This document shows positions 32,640 to 43,700 of a stretch of 64,000 nt of DNA, one piece after another. The stretch is taken from contig JAIUCV010000394.1 in assembly GCA_026724425.1 (NCBI GenBank), positions 496,001-560,000 on the forward strand, written 5' to 3'. The stretch is from Erythrophleum ivorense (lineage: Eukaryota > Streptophyta > Magnoliopsida > Fabales > Fabaceae). The notes under the pieces were generated by a model. The model had not been told where the DNA came from. It worked only from the letters and a program-made list of their open reading frames with translations, and ran no database searches. A program made the translations under genes and the position numbers. The number at the start of each line of letters is the position of its first letter. Within the stretch, counting starts at the first letter, position 1.

Positions 32640-33300
32640 AATTCTTGTACCATCCTGTCTCATCCCGTCCCATTCCGTTCTTTCTCGTCCTGTCTGTCAT
32701 GTTCGTTATGTCCGTCCCATCCCGTACAGTCCTATCTTATCCCATTATGTTTATTTCCGTCTTGTCTTGTCTTATTCCATTCCTTCCATTTCTTTTCGTC
32801 CTGTTCCCAAAAGTAATTAGGGTTAGGCGAAATTTTCGTCCGTCCCGTTCTATCCCATCTCATTTCGTCCCGTTCTTTCTCATCCTATCCCCCGTCCAGC
32901 CCCATCATATCCCTTTCAGTTCTTTCCAGTCTTGTCCTGTCTCATCCCGTTCTTTTCGTTTCTTTCCGTCTCATCCCTAAATATAATTAGGAGTAGGGAA
33001 AATTCATATCTCGTCCCATTCCGTTCGTTTTCATCCCGTCGCGTTCTTTCCCGACCCATCCTATTCTATTATGTTCCTTCCTGTCTTGTCATGTCCCATC
33101 CAATTCCTTTTGTTTCTTCCCGTCCTGTCCCTAAATATAATTAGGGGTAGGCGAAATTCTTGTCCCATCCCCTCCGTTCGTTTATATCTCGTCTCGTCAC
33201 TTACTATAATAAGAGATAGCCAAAATTCTCTTCTTGTCCCGTTCGGTTTTTTCTCGTCCCGTCCTGTCCGGTCTTGTCTCATTTCATCTCAAAATACTTT
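32640..33300 (+). repeat. Degenerate TCCCR-rich minisatellite with higher-order unit
   Basis: Built from phrases such as TCCCGTCC, TCCCATCC and CGTTCTTTC. The landmark AATTAGG-(G/A)GTAGG-CGAAATT recurs near 32816, 32988, 33139 and (weaker) 33209, showing units of about 150-170 bp, each a run of 5-mers closed by an AT-rich spacer. The long open frames here are low-complexity artefacts. Confidence 0.75.
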
Positions 33301-33360
33301 AAAAAAATCATCGTCCTTTCTATAATTTATTAACATTAGCTGATATATTTATTTGAAGGT

Positions 33361-33736
33361 AAACTATATAATTTGACGAAACTAAAATTACTAAATAATA
33401 GTTTTTTTGTAGATTTATACATAAAGTTTTTTTTTTAAATGACTTTTCATATTCCTGTTAAACCTATATTAATGAATGATAATAATTATAAGAGTTAAAA
33501 TAGAAGAAGAAAAATTATAATAAATCAAACAAAGTGTGCTGATGTGTAAACTATATAATTTGACGAAACTTAAATTACTAAATAATAGTTTTTTTTGTAG
33601 ATTGATACATAAATGTTTTTTTTTTAAATGACTTTTCATATTCCTGTTAAACTTATATTAATGAATGATAATAATTATGATAATTAAAATAGAAGAAGAA
33701 AAAATTTAATAAACCAAACAAAGTGTGCTGATGTGT
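33361..33736 (+). repeat. 187-bp tandem duplication in H2
   Basis: Copies start at 33361 and 33548 with AAACTATATAATTTGACGAAAC and end with AAAGTGTGCTGATGTGT. They differ by scattered substitutions and one-base indels. Confidence 0.88.
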
Positions 33737-33806
33737 CAATTTTTTAGACTATCTATTTGCTGAGGTGAAGGCATAAGAAGAGAGGACATTTAACTTTATA
33801 TATATA

Positions 33807-35808
33807 CTAGGAATGGTACCCCGCGCAAGCGCGGGGTTGTTGTAGGAGATTATTTTGCGTGTTTACCGTATCTCTGTTTGTATTATTTTTTCCCTCTTCA
33901 TCTCCTTTTTGTTGCTTTTTTTTAATTCCATCTTCTGTTTCGAATATAAGAGTGAGATGTACGTTTCTTTTGTTTCATGTTTACTTCGTTGAAGATCCGG
34001 TAGTGAGAGTTCAACCGTGTAAAACTTTTTTGTCCCCTTTGGTAACGGTTAGTTTTATGTTTGAGTTATTAATATGTTTGAGCTATAAATCTGCGTGGAT
34101 GGCAATAGTATAAGCTAAATAAACCGTCTTTGTTCCCATATATAAAAAAGCAGACATAGAATTCAACGTATGAGCAAACTCAAACTGAGAGGAATTGCAC
34201 ATGTGAATGGAAGTTTTAAACAATATGCAAGCAACAAAAATTGGAAAGAGCTGGAAATATATTTGAATTTGGGAAGACAGACGTGTATCAGTCTGTGCGA
34301 CTACTCACGGCCACGATTGCTCCACCCATTCCTTTGAAGCACACCAGCAATCTTTGATGGAGAGCATTTCCTTCTTTTCAATTCCATCAGATGTGTCATC
34401 ACGAACAAATGGTGTTCCTTCTTCAATGCTTAAGCTGAAAGAAAAAAAGAAGGGTTAGACTGAAATAGTTAGCAAGCCAAGTTAGAATCTAAAACCTTAA
34501 GTTAGAGACCATGTTTTTACTGAACTTGGAACGTTCTTGAAAATACATTAGTATCGTAAACAATGTAAGTAAGAAATTGTAAAAGCTGTATAAAAGAAAG
34601 CAATTTAACTAAACATTCTTCGCATTGTTCCGATTTGTAATTCCTTTGGTTGGAAATATTTTTCTCCACACCAAAATACGAAAATAAAAACAGCGTAAAA
34701 GCTAAAGCACCTAACGAAGAGTCTAAAAACATGCGTAAAAAACTGTAACTTGGAAGCAACAGACAGAAATATCTTGATGGACACATCCATTAAGACATAA
34801 CATTTGCCACTTAAGTTATGCGAGGGAGTAAAACACCACATCAACTGGTCTGTAAACAAAATAAACAAAGTTTAATTCCCTCTATCCATAATCAGATTAG
34901 TGCATTTAATATTGTAAGGATTTTGGTGTTTTGTTTATTAAAAATTGGCGATGAGGAAAGTAAGGTTACCTTCAAAGAGTTTTGGGTTGACTGTTGTATC
35001 CAGTAATATGGAGTCGGAATGTGGCAGTTGCGTCTTCCCATAGTGATAAGCATACGGTAACAGATCTGTAGAAAGTTTCAGATTTTTCGAGAACCAATCA
35101 TCAGGGTGATTAATCTGGAATTTCGTAGGGAAAGATGGTTAAAACGAGACAGAATGGAACTAATCAAGCAATGAAGGTGTGAAACTGAAGAATATAAAAA
35201 CAAAAAGTTGGGAAATTGTGCCTTTACATATATCAAGCAGAAGGAGCACCATACCGATGAATGAAAAGGTACGGAAAAGACGGCTTACATCCGGTTTATG
35301 TTATCAAAGGTGGCGTAATTGATCATGGGTGGGATTGCTACAACATCGATTTCGGAGAAGAGGAAGAGAGTGCTATATGCAATTAAAAGTAGTGGGAGAT
35401 GAGATTTGGTTTTCCGGCGTGAGATAAATATTTATAGATGAGAGAATAAAATTTGGTAACGTTTTTTGCAGAAACGTTTGGACTGAAGGAACTGAAGAGG
35501 AGACTGCATTTTGAGTTAATTGGAAGAGAGTGTGGGTAGTGAATGACCTTGGATTTTAGTAACCGTCGCTCTATGTTGGAGTTAGGAATCGTCCTCGTCG
35601 GTGGGATCATTTTTGGAAATCAAAATTTTTTTAGTAATTTTTAATTGAAAGGGGGGTCGATTATAAGGGTTAAGTTGATGAGGTGAATAAAATTGAGCGT
35701 GGATTTAAGAGGTGGGAAGGATGGCCACGTGGCACTTTGAAAGAGAAGGAGAAAGTGCTGACGTGGATAGCTTCAGGAGCCTCAAATAGAGGCTTTTATT
35801 ATAGTAGA
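33807..35808 (-). mobile_element. Helitron H3, 2.0 kb, with captured exon-like pieces
   Basis: The 3' end is CTAG (33807-33810) after the hairpin CCCCGCGC-AA-GCGCGGGG (33819-33836). The 5' end reads TCTACTATAATAAAAGCC on the minus strand (complement of 35791-35808), the cleanest Helitron start in the array. Inside, minus-strand open pieces at about 34300-34435 (SIEEGTPFVRDDTSDG) and 34970-35120 (HPDDWFSKNLKL, PYAYHYGKTQLPHSDS) look like captured exons with splice-like borders. I do not recognise the donor genes. Confidence 0.78.
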
Positions 35809-36429
35809 CTAGGTGTTATCCCACGCTACGCGTGGGTTTTTTTTAAAAATATTTTTGTAACCTAATTTTAATTATATGAAGAATATATCTTGATGAATAT
35901 TATTCCTAGAAACTTTTATGGCTTTTCTTTTGTTAGGAAAAGTGAAATGGTTTAAAAAAAAATTGCAGAATCATTAAAAAATACAACAACTGACATGTAT
36001 AGATATATAAACATATTTGAGCTTTTATCCACACACACACAAAAAAAAACAGTTTTGAACTACTACTGTTTAACTGTTTTCAATGTATACTTTGAAGTTT
36101 TATTTTGAACACTATCAATATTAATACTCCATCCGGTCTGGTTATGTAAAAGAATTTGGCAAAAAAAGCACGGCAAACATAGAAAACACAGTCGTTAAAA
36201 GTAATAGAATTTGCAGTTGTGAAAAAGTACATATATAAAGCATTTAGGAGATGAAAGAAGATCAAAATTATTGATTTAAAACGTAGATGCTATCTAAATT
36301 TCTATTATAGATGTCCAACCTTGAAACTATGAACAAACAAAATGACAGGAAAATGAAAAAAGAAAAAAGAAAACATTTTATTTCCTACCTAAAAAACCCA
36401 TCCTTACTTTGAATCACATTCCAATCCTA

Positions 36430-36660
36430 TGAGGTTTGAAAGTCCAAACAATTCATCTTCCTTGTCAAAATTTGGTTTCTAAAAGAAATTTCACGAGTAT
36501 TTATTGGCTATCATCAAGTTCAGCTTCTTCTCCAACTAAATCATCAATTTGCTTATATAGCTACTCATATTCCTCCAAATCTTCTACTTTACTCTGTCAA
36601 TCTGTAGTGATCATAATCATCACTCTCGCTCCCTCCAGCCTCCATATCATTACATAAAAA
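36430..36660 (-). pseudogene. Captured acidic coding piece, unidentified
   Basis: On the minus strand from an ATG near 36650, an acidic stretch (MEAGGSESDDYDHYRL) is readable; after a frame break it continues as LYKQIDDLVGEEAELDD with further stops. Composition and the repeated acidic wording suggest a real coding exon, degraded. I do not recognise the source gene. Confidence 0.4.
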
Positions 36661-38379
36661 TTTGATGTCAATGTCAACAGTTTTGCTTGCTAGGAGTTAT
36701 TTATAAAAATTGGTAATATCTTTGTTATAGGTTTTTTACCGTGTTGCTCATGTCATTGTGTGCAGTCATATATTTTCGGATTAATACATGTGAACAGAAG
36801 GATTTTGTGTTTCTTCTCTTCAGTGGTTTAGTATTGTCAAAAGAGTGTGGCTTGTTGATCCAAGTTTCTTTAAAAATGTGAACAATTGTAGGTCAACGAT
36901 ATGTGTCATTCTTATCTTCCTCATTTTTTTTGTCAAAACTTTTGCGTAAGATATCATCAATATTTGTGGATTATTTTTTGAATTTGTATTGCTATTTCTG
37001 TTTTAGATTTTTGAGTTAAAATATATCATTTTTAACAGCAAAATATATAATCTTTCATATTAAATTTTACTACTAAAAATGGAGAGAAAACACTAACAGT
37101 TTTTTAATGTGAAATTTTTAGATTTTATTGTATATGAAATGAGATAACATGTCAAACATACGATCACTACTCAAGCATATGAAAGTTTTTAAAAATAGTT
37201 TTCATGCATTTCCAATATGATAAAAATTCCTACTTTAAATTGATCATAACTTAGAATTTTTTTCCCAAAACAAAGTGACAGATTTTGGTATTCGAAAATC
37301 GCAATGAAATGACTATATTAGCTCACAAAAATTGAAAAACAATACTGAATTTGTAATACATATATGTATGTTGGAAAAAAAGTGAATATATGTACTTATC
37401 ATCATCTCTTCCAATTCCAACTCTAGAAAGTAAAGATTCGAAGACGTATGTATCTTAGAGCTTATTTTGGTGAAAAAAATGTATCTTAGAGCTTATTTTG
37501 GTGAAAAAAATGTATCTTAGAGATTCATTTAAAAAGAGCCAAAGAAGGAGTACAATGTAGAATATATGTTCAAACTCTCGAGGGAAACTGTTTTCTCTCT
37601 ATGTTGTATAGTTTCTCTTCCAACTACACAGTAAAGAAACCACACTCTGTATAAAACCAGTACAAAGAAGATTAGAAAACCATGATGGATTACATGCTCA
37701 ATACAAAAGATAAAACTAACGTATGCTAAAGAAGATCACGCTCAATATGATATTGAACCAATTTTCTTATGCAAACCATGATTAGTAGGAAGAGTTGGAT
37801 TCGCCTATCTGGTTGTTTTGTCAACCTCTTCTTGTTTCTGATTTCGAATTTGGTTTCAGCATAGTTGGTTAATATCGACTTGTTAAGATTATATTTATCC
37901 ACTATTTGTTATTGCCAAAATATAATCCTTCAAGGCTTTCCTCTAGATGTTTATGTATCCCTTGCAAGATACTGGAATCATCTGTTGGTAGGATATTTTA
38001 ATCCTATATCGTGATCCGGTAGACTATTTTGAATGTAAGAAGAAACTTATTTGAAAACCAATAAATTGTAAACGTAATTTATAATAATATTTATAATTAT
38101 TGAGCTAAGTCTGTACCTCTGTGTATTCAAATACATTTGTGTAACAGAATTAAGTCGATAAAATCATCACAGCGACACTTATATAGATAAAAATTCCTTC
38201 TATACTCTTTAAAATCAGATATGGAGAACAAATAACATAACTCAACCAGTAATTCACAGTCTATGCAACCAATAAGTGGATTGCAGTAGAGTATAAATAT
38301 TGACTAAAATAAGACTATAAGAGAACGTATATGAAAAAGCTTAAGAGTAGACAATTACCTTGTTTGCGTTCGTTAAGTG

Positions 38380-38520
38380 CTCCACTACTACATCATAATA
38401 ATTGTTATCTAACGTGATAAGCTTCTCAACTCTTTCCATTTCCATCCTCCCTTCATGAACAGCAAGCAAGGAAACAGCGCTAAGCAAATCCAGTCCACTT
38501 TATTATTGGTTTCAACAGCT
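38380..38520 (-). pseudogene. Captured exon-like piece, unidentified
   Basis: The minus strand is open for about 47 codons reading LLSAVSLLAVHEGRMEMERV and EKLITLDNNYYDVVVEHL, with a probable splice border at the NANK end. The amphipathic, non-repetitive wording suggests a captured exon. No identification. Confidence 0.4.
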
Positions 38521-39360
38521 TGAAAAATAGCTTAGAGATCAAAGAAGACACATACCCAATGAAATCAAGATAATAAAATCCAAAAAATTCTCAATTTCCA
38601 CAGCTTGGTGGTGGAAAATATATCGGAAGAAAGTGAATGAACCACGGTAGTTTGCTATAAACAAACATGTATGACACAGAACCAAGTAAACAAAATAAAT
38701 GGGTTTATGCGATAATCTAGTCATCGAAGCACAAAATTAGAAGCAAAAATCTATTCAGTGAATCGGCCATTTTAATCTTAGCTATTTGATATTAGTTTAC
38801 TTACTTAACTTTGACTACAAAACAACTTTTAGATGCTAGAAAGAAAGAAAGGAAAAGACAGTTGATGGAGCCTTAAGTTGTATTTTTTTACTCTAAGAAA
38901 GAAAAAGGAAACGACAATGTAAAGAAGCTTAATTCAGCCTGTTTCAGCCTTTGTATCACCTACTACTCCGATCTCTTCCTTTGCCATTCAGACTGTCCCT
39001 ATTTTTACAAAATCTACTTCCATGGCTATCCCCACTTTTGAATCGACTGAGACTCCTCTTAAGGAGGCTACCCCTTCTGCTTCAATTAATGTTCCTGCTG
39101 CTACTTCTACTTCAGACCATTACTCCATCGGCTTTGAAAGTTGCTACTTGTTTTGGTGATGATCCAAATTCGTCATTTCTTCATTTTTGAACCAAGGAGA
39201 ACACATGAGTAATCCAATTCTGAAGACATATATAAGACGGGCAACACATAAGATCTGAAGAGTAAAGAGAGAAAACAACCAAACCTATGAATCAAAATTC
39301 ATGGAAGCGTGTTGCATACGACGCCATTTGAGGATCTCACCATATTTTCTCTTTTCAAAA

Positions 39361-39828
39361 ATGTCGTCGTCGTTCTGTTCCGGCCGATTCGACGCCGTGA
39401 TCTTCATGGTAATCTCCGCCGTTCCCATAGTTTACATAATTTCTTTAGAGCGAGATGTTCCTTCGACGCATGTCTTCTCTTACCATAGCTTCGGTTTCTT
39501 ACTCGATTGCGCCGAATGGGACGATGTAGGTCGGAGATTCGTCGTCTCCTACATGAACGGAGGCGTAATCGGCGAGGTTGTTCCTAGAGATGCCGACGGC
39601 GGTGATGATGATAGTGACGTTATGGAGGAAGTCACTTTGGTCAAAGACGTTGACCCCGGTGGAAACGCTTCCGCCGGAATAGTTATCGACCGCGACAGAT
39701 ACCGTTTCCTTGTTTCTGTCGTTGGAAATCACTATAGCGCTTTAGCGGCCTATGATTTGTCCATGTGGGTTTGTATCTTCCTCACAGAGCTTATTGGTGG
39801 CTATAGTGAACCATGCATGAGAAGGTGA
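39361..39828 (+). pseudogene. Captured 5' part of a calcium-dependent phosphotriesterase-like gene
   Basis: An ATG at 39361 opens a frame beginning MSSSFCSGRFDAVIFMVISA, a signal-anchor-like start. It continues with HSFGFLLDCAEWDDVGRRF, VTLVKDVDPGGNAS, GIVIDRDRYRFLVSV and YSALAAYDLSMW. This matches my memory of an Arabidopsis SMP-30/gluconolactonase-like (calcium-dependent phosphotriesterase superfamily) protein up to its AAYDLS-W position. After about residue 140 the homology stops and the frame ends at 39828. The rest of the beta-propeller is missing, so it is a truncated capture in H4. Confidence 0.6.
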
Positions 39829-41264
39829 AGAGGAAAGGCGACAGCTGAATTTAAATAGGCAAGGGTTCTGAAGCTGATGCAATTATGGCTAGAAGACGAA
39901 GAGGCCCTTGAGAAAGGCTTGATGACGACGTGGTGGGCATTGACAACAAAGAATCTTAATCAATTTGAGAGGAGTGGTAGGTAACTGGCGTTTAATATGC
40001 TGAGGTGAATCGATTCTTTTTTAAGCTATTAGAATTTATTTTGGGCTTTTTATTTTATATATAGGCCCAAGTTAGAGATGTTATAATGATTGTTGAGATT
40101 TGTCTTAGAAGAGAATAAATTATAAACAATGACGTGGCAAATGGAGAAGAACTCTAAAACTGCTGAGGTGGATGGGTGGATGGCAAGCAGCTTCTTTAGT
40201 TTATTATATACTAGGTGTTATCCCGCGCTACGCGCGGGGTTTATGTTATAATATTTGTATTATGTTTTAGTAAAATTTAAAAACAGTTAGTAAAAGTTTT
40301 CCTGTTTGCAATTGTCTAAATACTATATATATACCTCCAAATTTGGTGATCATCTAACTTTTCTAAAAGAATGTTTTTTTGTTATATTATTTCAACAATT
40401 TCCAGAATTTTTTTTCCAAACATTTTGTGTATATTCAGATGTCATATTGTAAATTCTGTAACCGAGTGCCATTTTTTGGTTTTTACTATATCTATATTTA
40501 CTTTGACAGTAATATATATATATATTTTGATTTAAACGCTGTAGATACAATAGTTATGTGCCTTTTTCTCTTTGTTAAAAATGATTATTTAATATTGAAA
40601 TGTGTTAATTTTTAAATATGTTTGTGATGATTCAATATTTAATCTTGAAATGTGTTTGTGATGATTCTTTTTCTTTTTGTTTTAAAAAAAAAGATTATTT
40701 TTCTTTCTTCATCGAGTTTGTTTGCCTCCTTCTCCTTCCCGTTATAACACAACTTACAATTCGCTTTGTTTCATAAAAGTCTTTGATTGGAGTCTGGACC
40801 ATTAGGGCTTTCCTATTTTATTTTTCTTTGATGATCTTACGACTATGAGGATAATAACGACAACATTTTTTTGTTCTCATAAGCTGTATTCTGTAATGAT
40901 TCTCACATAACAGGCAGGTTCTTCCTTCTTACTTAATTTTAATGATAAGTCTCTGTGTTTTTCATTGGTTTACCTTTCAACAATCAAAGCCCTTGCAACC
41001 AATAAGGCGAGGGGATTTAGTGAATTATTGCTTCCTAATAATTTGAGTACTTTTCTTCTAACCAAGTTTTGCTTAAGCATTTTTCAACAAATTTTTCAAT
41101 CTTCTTCATCACTTTCCTATCTCACCAAACACTGTCGGCCTTTCAACATTCCGAGTTTCTTATATTCTACTTTCAAGAGCATCAACATGATACTGAGAAT
41201 AACAACAATTTATTCTTATCCCTAGTGGTCTCTGGGGTTTGAATGTTAATTGCATCGCGACTAA

Positions 41265-41680
41265 GAATAACTGCCCCCTGCCTGAGCCTGATTTGATCCT
41301 TGTGTTGGTGCGCCAAAAGTCTTGGGTGGATAACCCTTCTTGAAGTAGACCATCTGTTGACCACCTTGTGGTTGTACTTGCTTAGGAGGATAAACCTGAT
41401 CCTCAGGGCTCTCCACGTTTGTGCTTCGATAAGAGAGGTTTTGGTTGTTGTAACCTCTATTGTAACCTCCTTGGTTAGCTATGTAGCAGGCTTCCTCTGT
41501 TTGTTGATCCTCCTCCTCTTGGTGCTCATTATCTTCGCAGACAAAGTGTACTTGTTTGTGTTGGCCAGTGAGTAGCCGATCAAGCTTGTCATTTAAGGTT
41601 TTAAGCTCCTTCCTGTGCTTCTCTTCTTGTCCGGAGCTGCCTCTATCAGTGCGATCTTACTCCTCTGCATAGTTCCCGTC
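41265..41680 (-). pseudogene. Gag fragment of an Athila-like retrotransposon
   Basis: The minus strand encodes KHRKELKTLNDKLDRLL, then VHFVCEDNEHQEEEDQQTEE, GGYNRGYNNQNLSYRSTNVE and EDQVYPPKQVQPQGG. The NLSYRSTNVENPxDQVYPP-type wording is characteristic of the C-terminal gag region of Athila elements. A stop lies at the upstream edge. No LTR or pol is attached, so it is an isolated fragment inside H5. Confidence 0.65.
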
Positions 41681-43479
41681 GCTCAGTGCAATATTTTCCA
41701 CCAAAATGAGGCCCTCATCCACATCTTTTCCCAAAATGAGGCCCTCATCTTGTTTTGTGTAGTTAGTTAGCAGCATTTTACTGTCATTAGCTTCACCCAC
41801 TGTCATTGGCTTGATAACTTTGGAGAAAAAGGTAGGTATTTTGCTACATTCAAATCCTAAAATTCCACGTGAACATACGTTTTGTTTCTCATCTATCTCA
41901 TCTGGTTTTATTTCTTTTTGTTAATCCCTTAAACTCTTTGTTTCTGTCTTATCACTATTACAGTAATACTTCGGCCGTAGTTATATTATGCATGGCCATG
42001 TGTATGTTTTTTTACCTTAGTCACTTTAGTTAATGCATAACTTTCTTCATGTTCATGTTCATGTTCATGTTCATGGCCTCTTGTATGATTCAACAAAAAA
42101 ATCAATAAAGCGAAATATAATTCAGTTAAAAAAAAAATATATGATTAGATGATTTAAATTTTGAATGGTTAAACACATATCTCAGTTTTTCCTTTTTTTT
42201 GTTAAAAACCTCAGTTTTTCCCTTTGCTGTAGACATTTTCCTCAGTATAATATTTTGAATTTTTTTCATGATCACTCGTCTCCTGTGTTAAGCTGACAAC
42301 TTTTCAATCTTTTAATGTTTACGTTATCCTAATTTCTTCGAGCAGTCCTAGGCTGTCTTAAACCCCTTCATTCTCAAACACTTCTTCGACTCTAGAGGTT
42401 TCTTTCAAGTTGTAGGTAGAATGGAAGACAAATAATTTGTCGGTTAAACTCATAACTTTGTAATGAGAATAGAGATTTAAGTTTTTATTCTTCTATCAAA
42501 AACAGTAAAAATTTGATTTATATGATAATAAGTTTATCATAACTTTGATTTCAGAATTGTATTGACAGAAATATTAAAATAAGTGTTTTGGTGAATAGCT
42601 TGCAATCTTCACTCATGTGTTTTAAAACTTTTCGTTTAGTAGCATAAAAATTGAAAGCTGGTAAACAATTCGTCTCTATATCTTTGCCATACGTTCTTGA
42701 GGCTTACAGTTAAATTGTTTACTGTAAAGGTTTTTCTTTTTTCTTTTCTTTGAACAACCTTTACTGTAAAGGTTATCTTGGAAAAATATATGGCAAAATT
42801 TTGTGTTAAATCTAGAATTTAATCAACACACATGGACGTCTACAAATCTTGACCATGTGAATCTTGTTTCTGCTCTATAGGCCACCGCACGTCCTTTTAA
42901 TTAATTTGCATGTACGAAAAACTCACTTCTAAACACCTGTTGTGCCTTATTGTTTTGGGTTTTTTACCAATTAGAGAAACATTTACATGAATGTGTCTCC
43001 ACCCAAGCATCTCTACTCAATCCATCTTTGTCAACAACAAAAATTTGTGCAACCAAAAGAAAGGGAGAAGGAAAATGCCTAATTGACGTACTCCTTCCCT
43101 GTGTTTCTATCTAATGCTCAAATTATATAAATTTACGATCACCTTGTTTGTCCGCTTGCGTAAAGTAAATTCGGAAACTTATATGATATCAAAGAAGTAA
43201 TGCAACCTCTTCTCCGCTTCAGTTTCCAGTACCATTTCACACTTCCTGCCTTCGTCACCCTAGACAGCATTAAGTTAACGAAAACAATTGATCATGTTCT
43301 TTAACAAAGACACGAAAAATGAAGTTTAAATAATAATAGACTGATATAGTCTCTTTGTTTGTTGATATGCAAGATTTATTATATTCAACAATATTACAAA
43401 AATTTATGTACAAAGTTTGGTAAAACAAAGATAAAACAATATTAGGATGTGTTTGAAAAAGAAAGGTACATGAGAACCA

Positions 43480-43700
43480 CAAAGCGCTTGCTCAAGATTT
43501 CAGATCAGGTAGAAGGCTAGGGATTCCAGTGAAGCTTTCCCAGCGTCTAAGCAACGCTTCGTTACTCTCGGTGTGTGGGGAGCAGAGAGACTGAATCCGT
43601 GAGGTCACCTCCTGCGCAATAACTTTGGAGAGAGTAATAGGAGGGCGGAGCTGGCAAACCAGGACCAAAATAGTTCTTATCTCCTCATAATTTTTTCTAT
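43480..43700 (-). pseudogene. Captured exon-like piece in H5, unidentified
   Basis: The minus strand is open for about 65 codons: YEEIRTILVLVCQLRPPI, then VTSRIQSLCSPHTESNEALL and RRWESFTGIPSLLPDL. The wording is non-repetitive and protein-like. Donor gene not recognised. Confidence 0.4.

Larger units (their letters stand above)
32516..33806 (-). mobile_element. Helitron H2, 1.3 kb, no gene
   Basis: The 3' end is CTAG (32516-32519), preceded on the minus strand by a hairpin CGCGC-TTC-GCGCG (32529-32541). The 5' end abuts the CTAG of H3. The body is a pyrimidine-rich minisatellite and a 187-bp tandem duplication. No coding sequence; a non-autonomous element. Confidence 0.7.
35809..40210 (-). 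mobile_element. Helitron H4, 4.4 kb, with captured gene pieces
   Basis: The 3' end is CTAG (35809-35812), then hairpin CCCACGC-TAC-GCGTGGG (35820-35836). The 5' end abuts H5 at 40210 and carries a GCTGAGGTGGATGG-type subterminal block. It holds three captured pieces annotated separately (36430-36660, 38380-38520, 39361-39828). A 31-bp unit (TATCTTAGAGCTTATTTTGG) repeats at 37451, 37482 and 37513. The remainder is AT-rich with no gene. Confidence 0.75.

Noticed and set aside
32611..33325. Several overlapping 70-110-codon ORFs
   Set aside because: They translate a degenerate TCCCR minisatellite; Ser/Phe/Pro-rich low complexity in several frames.
41300..41575. Plus-strand 91-codon ORF with hydrophobic segments
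   Set aside because: It is the complement of the Athila-like gag fragment.
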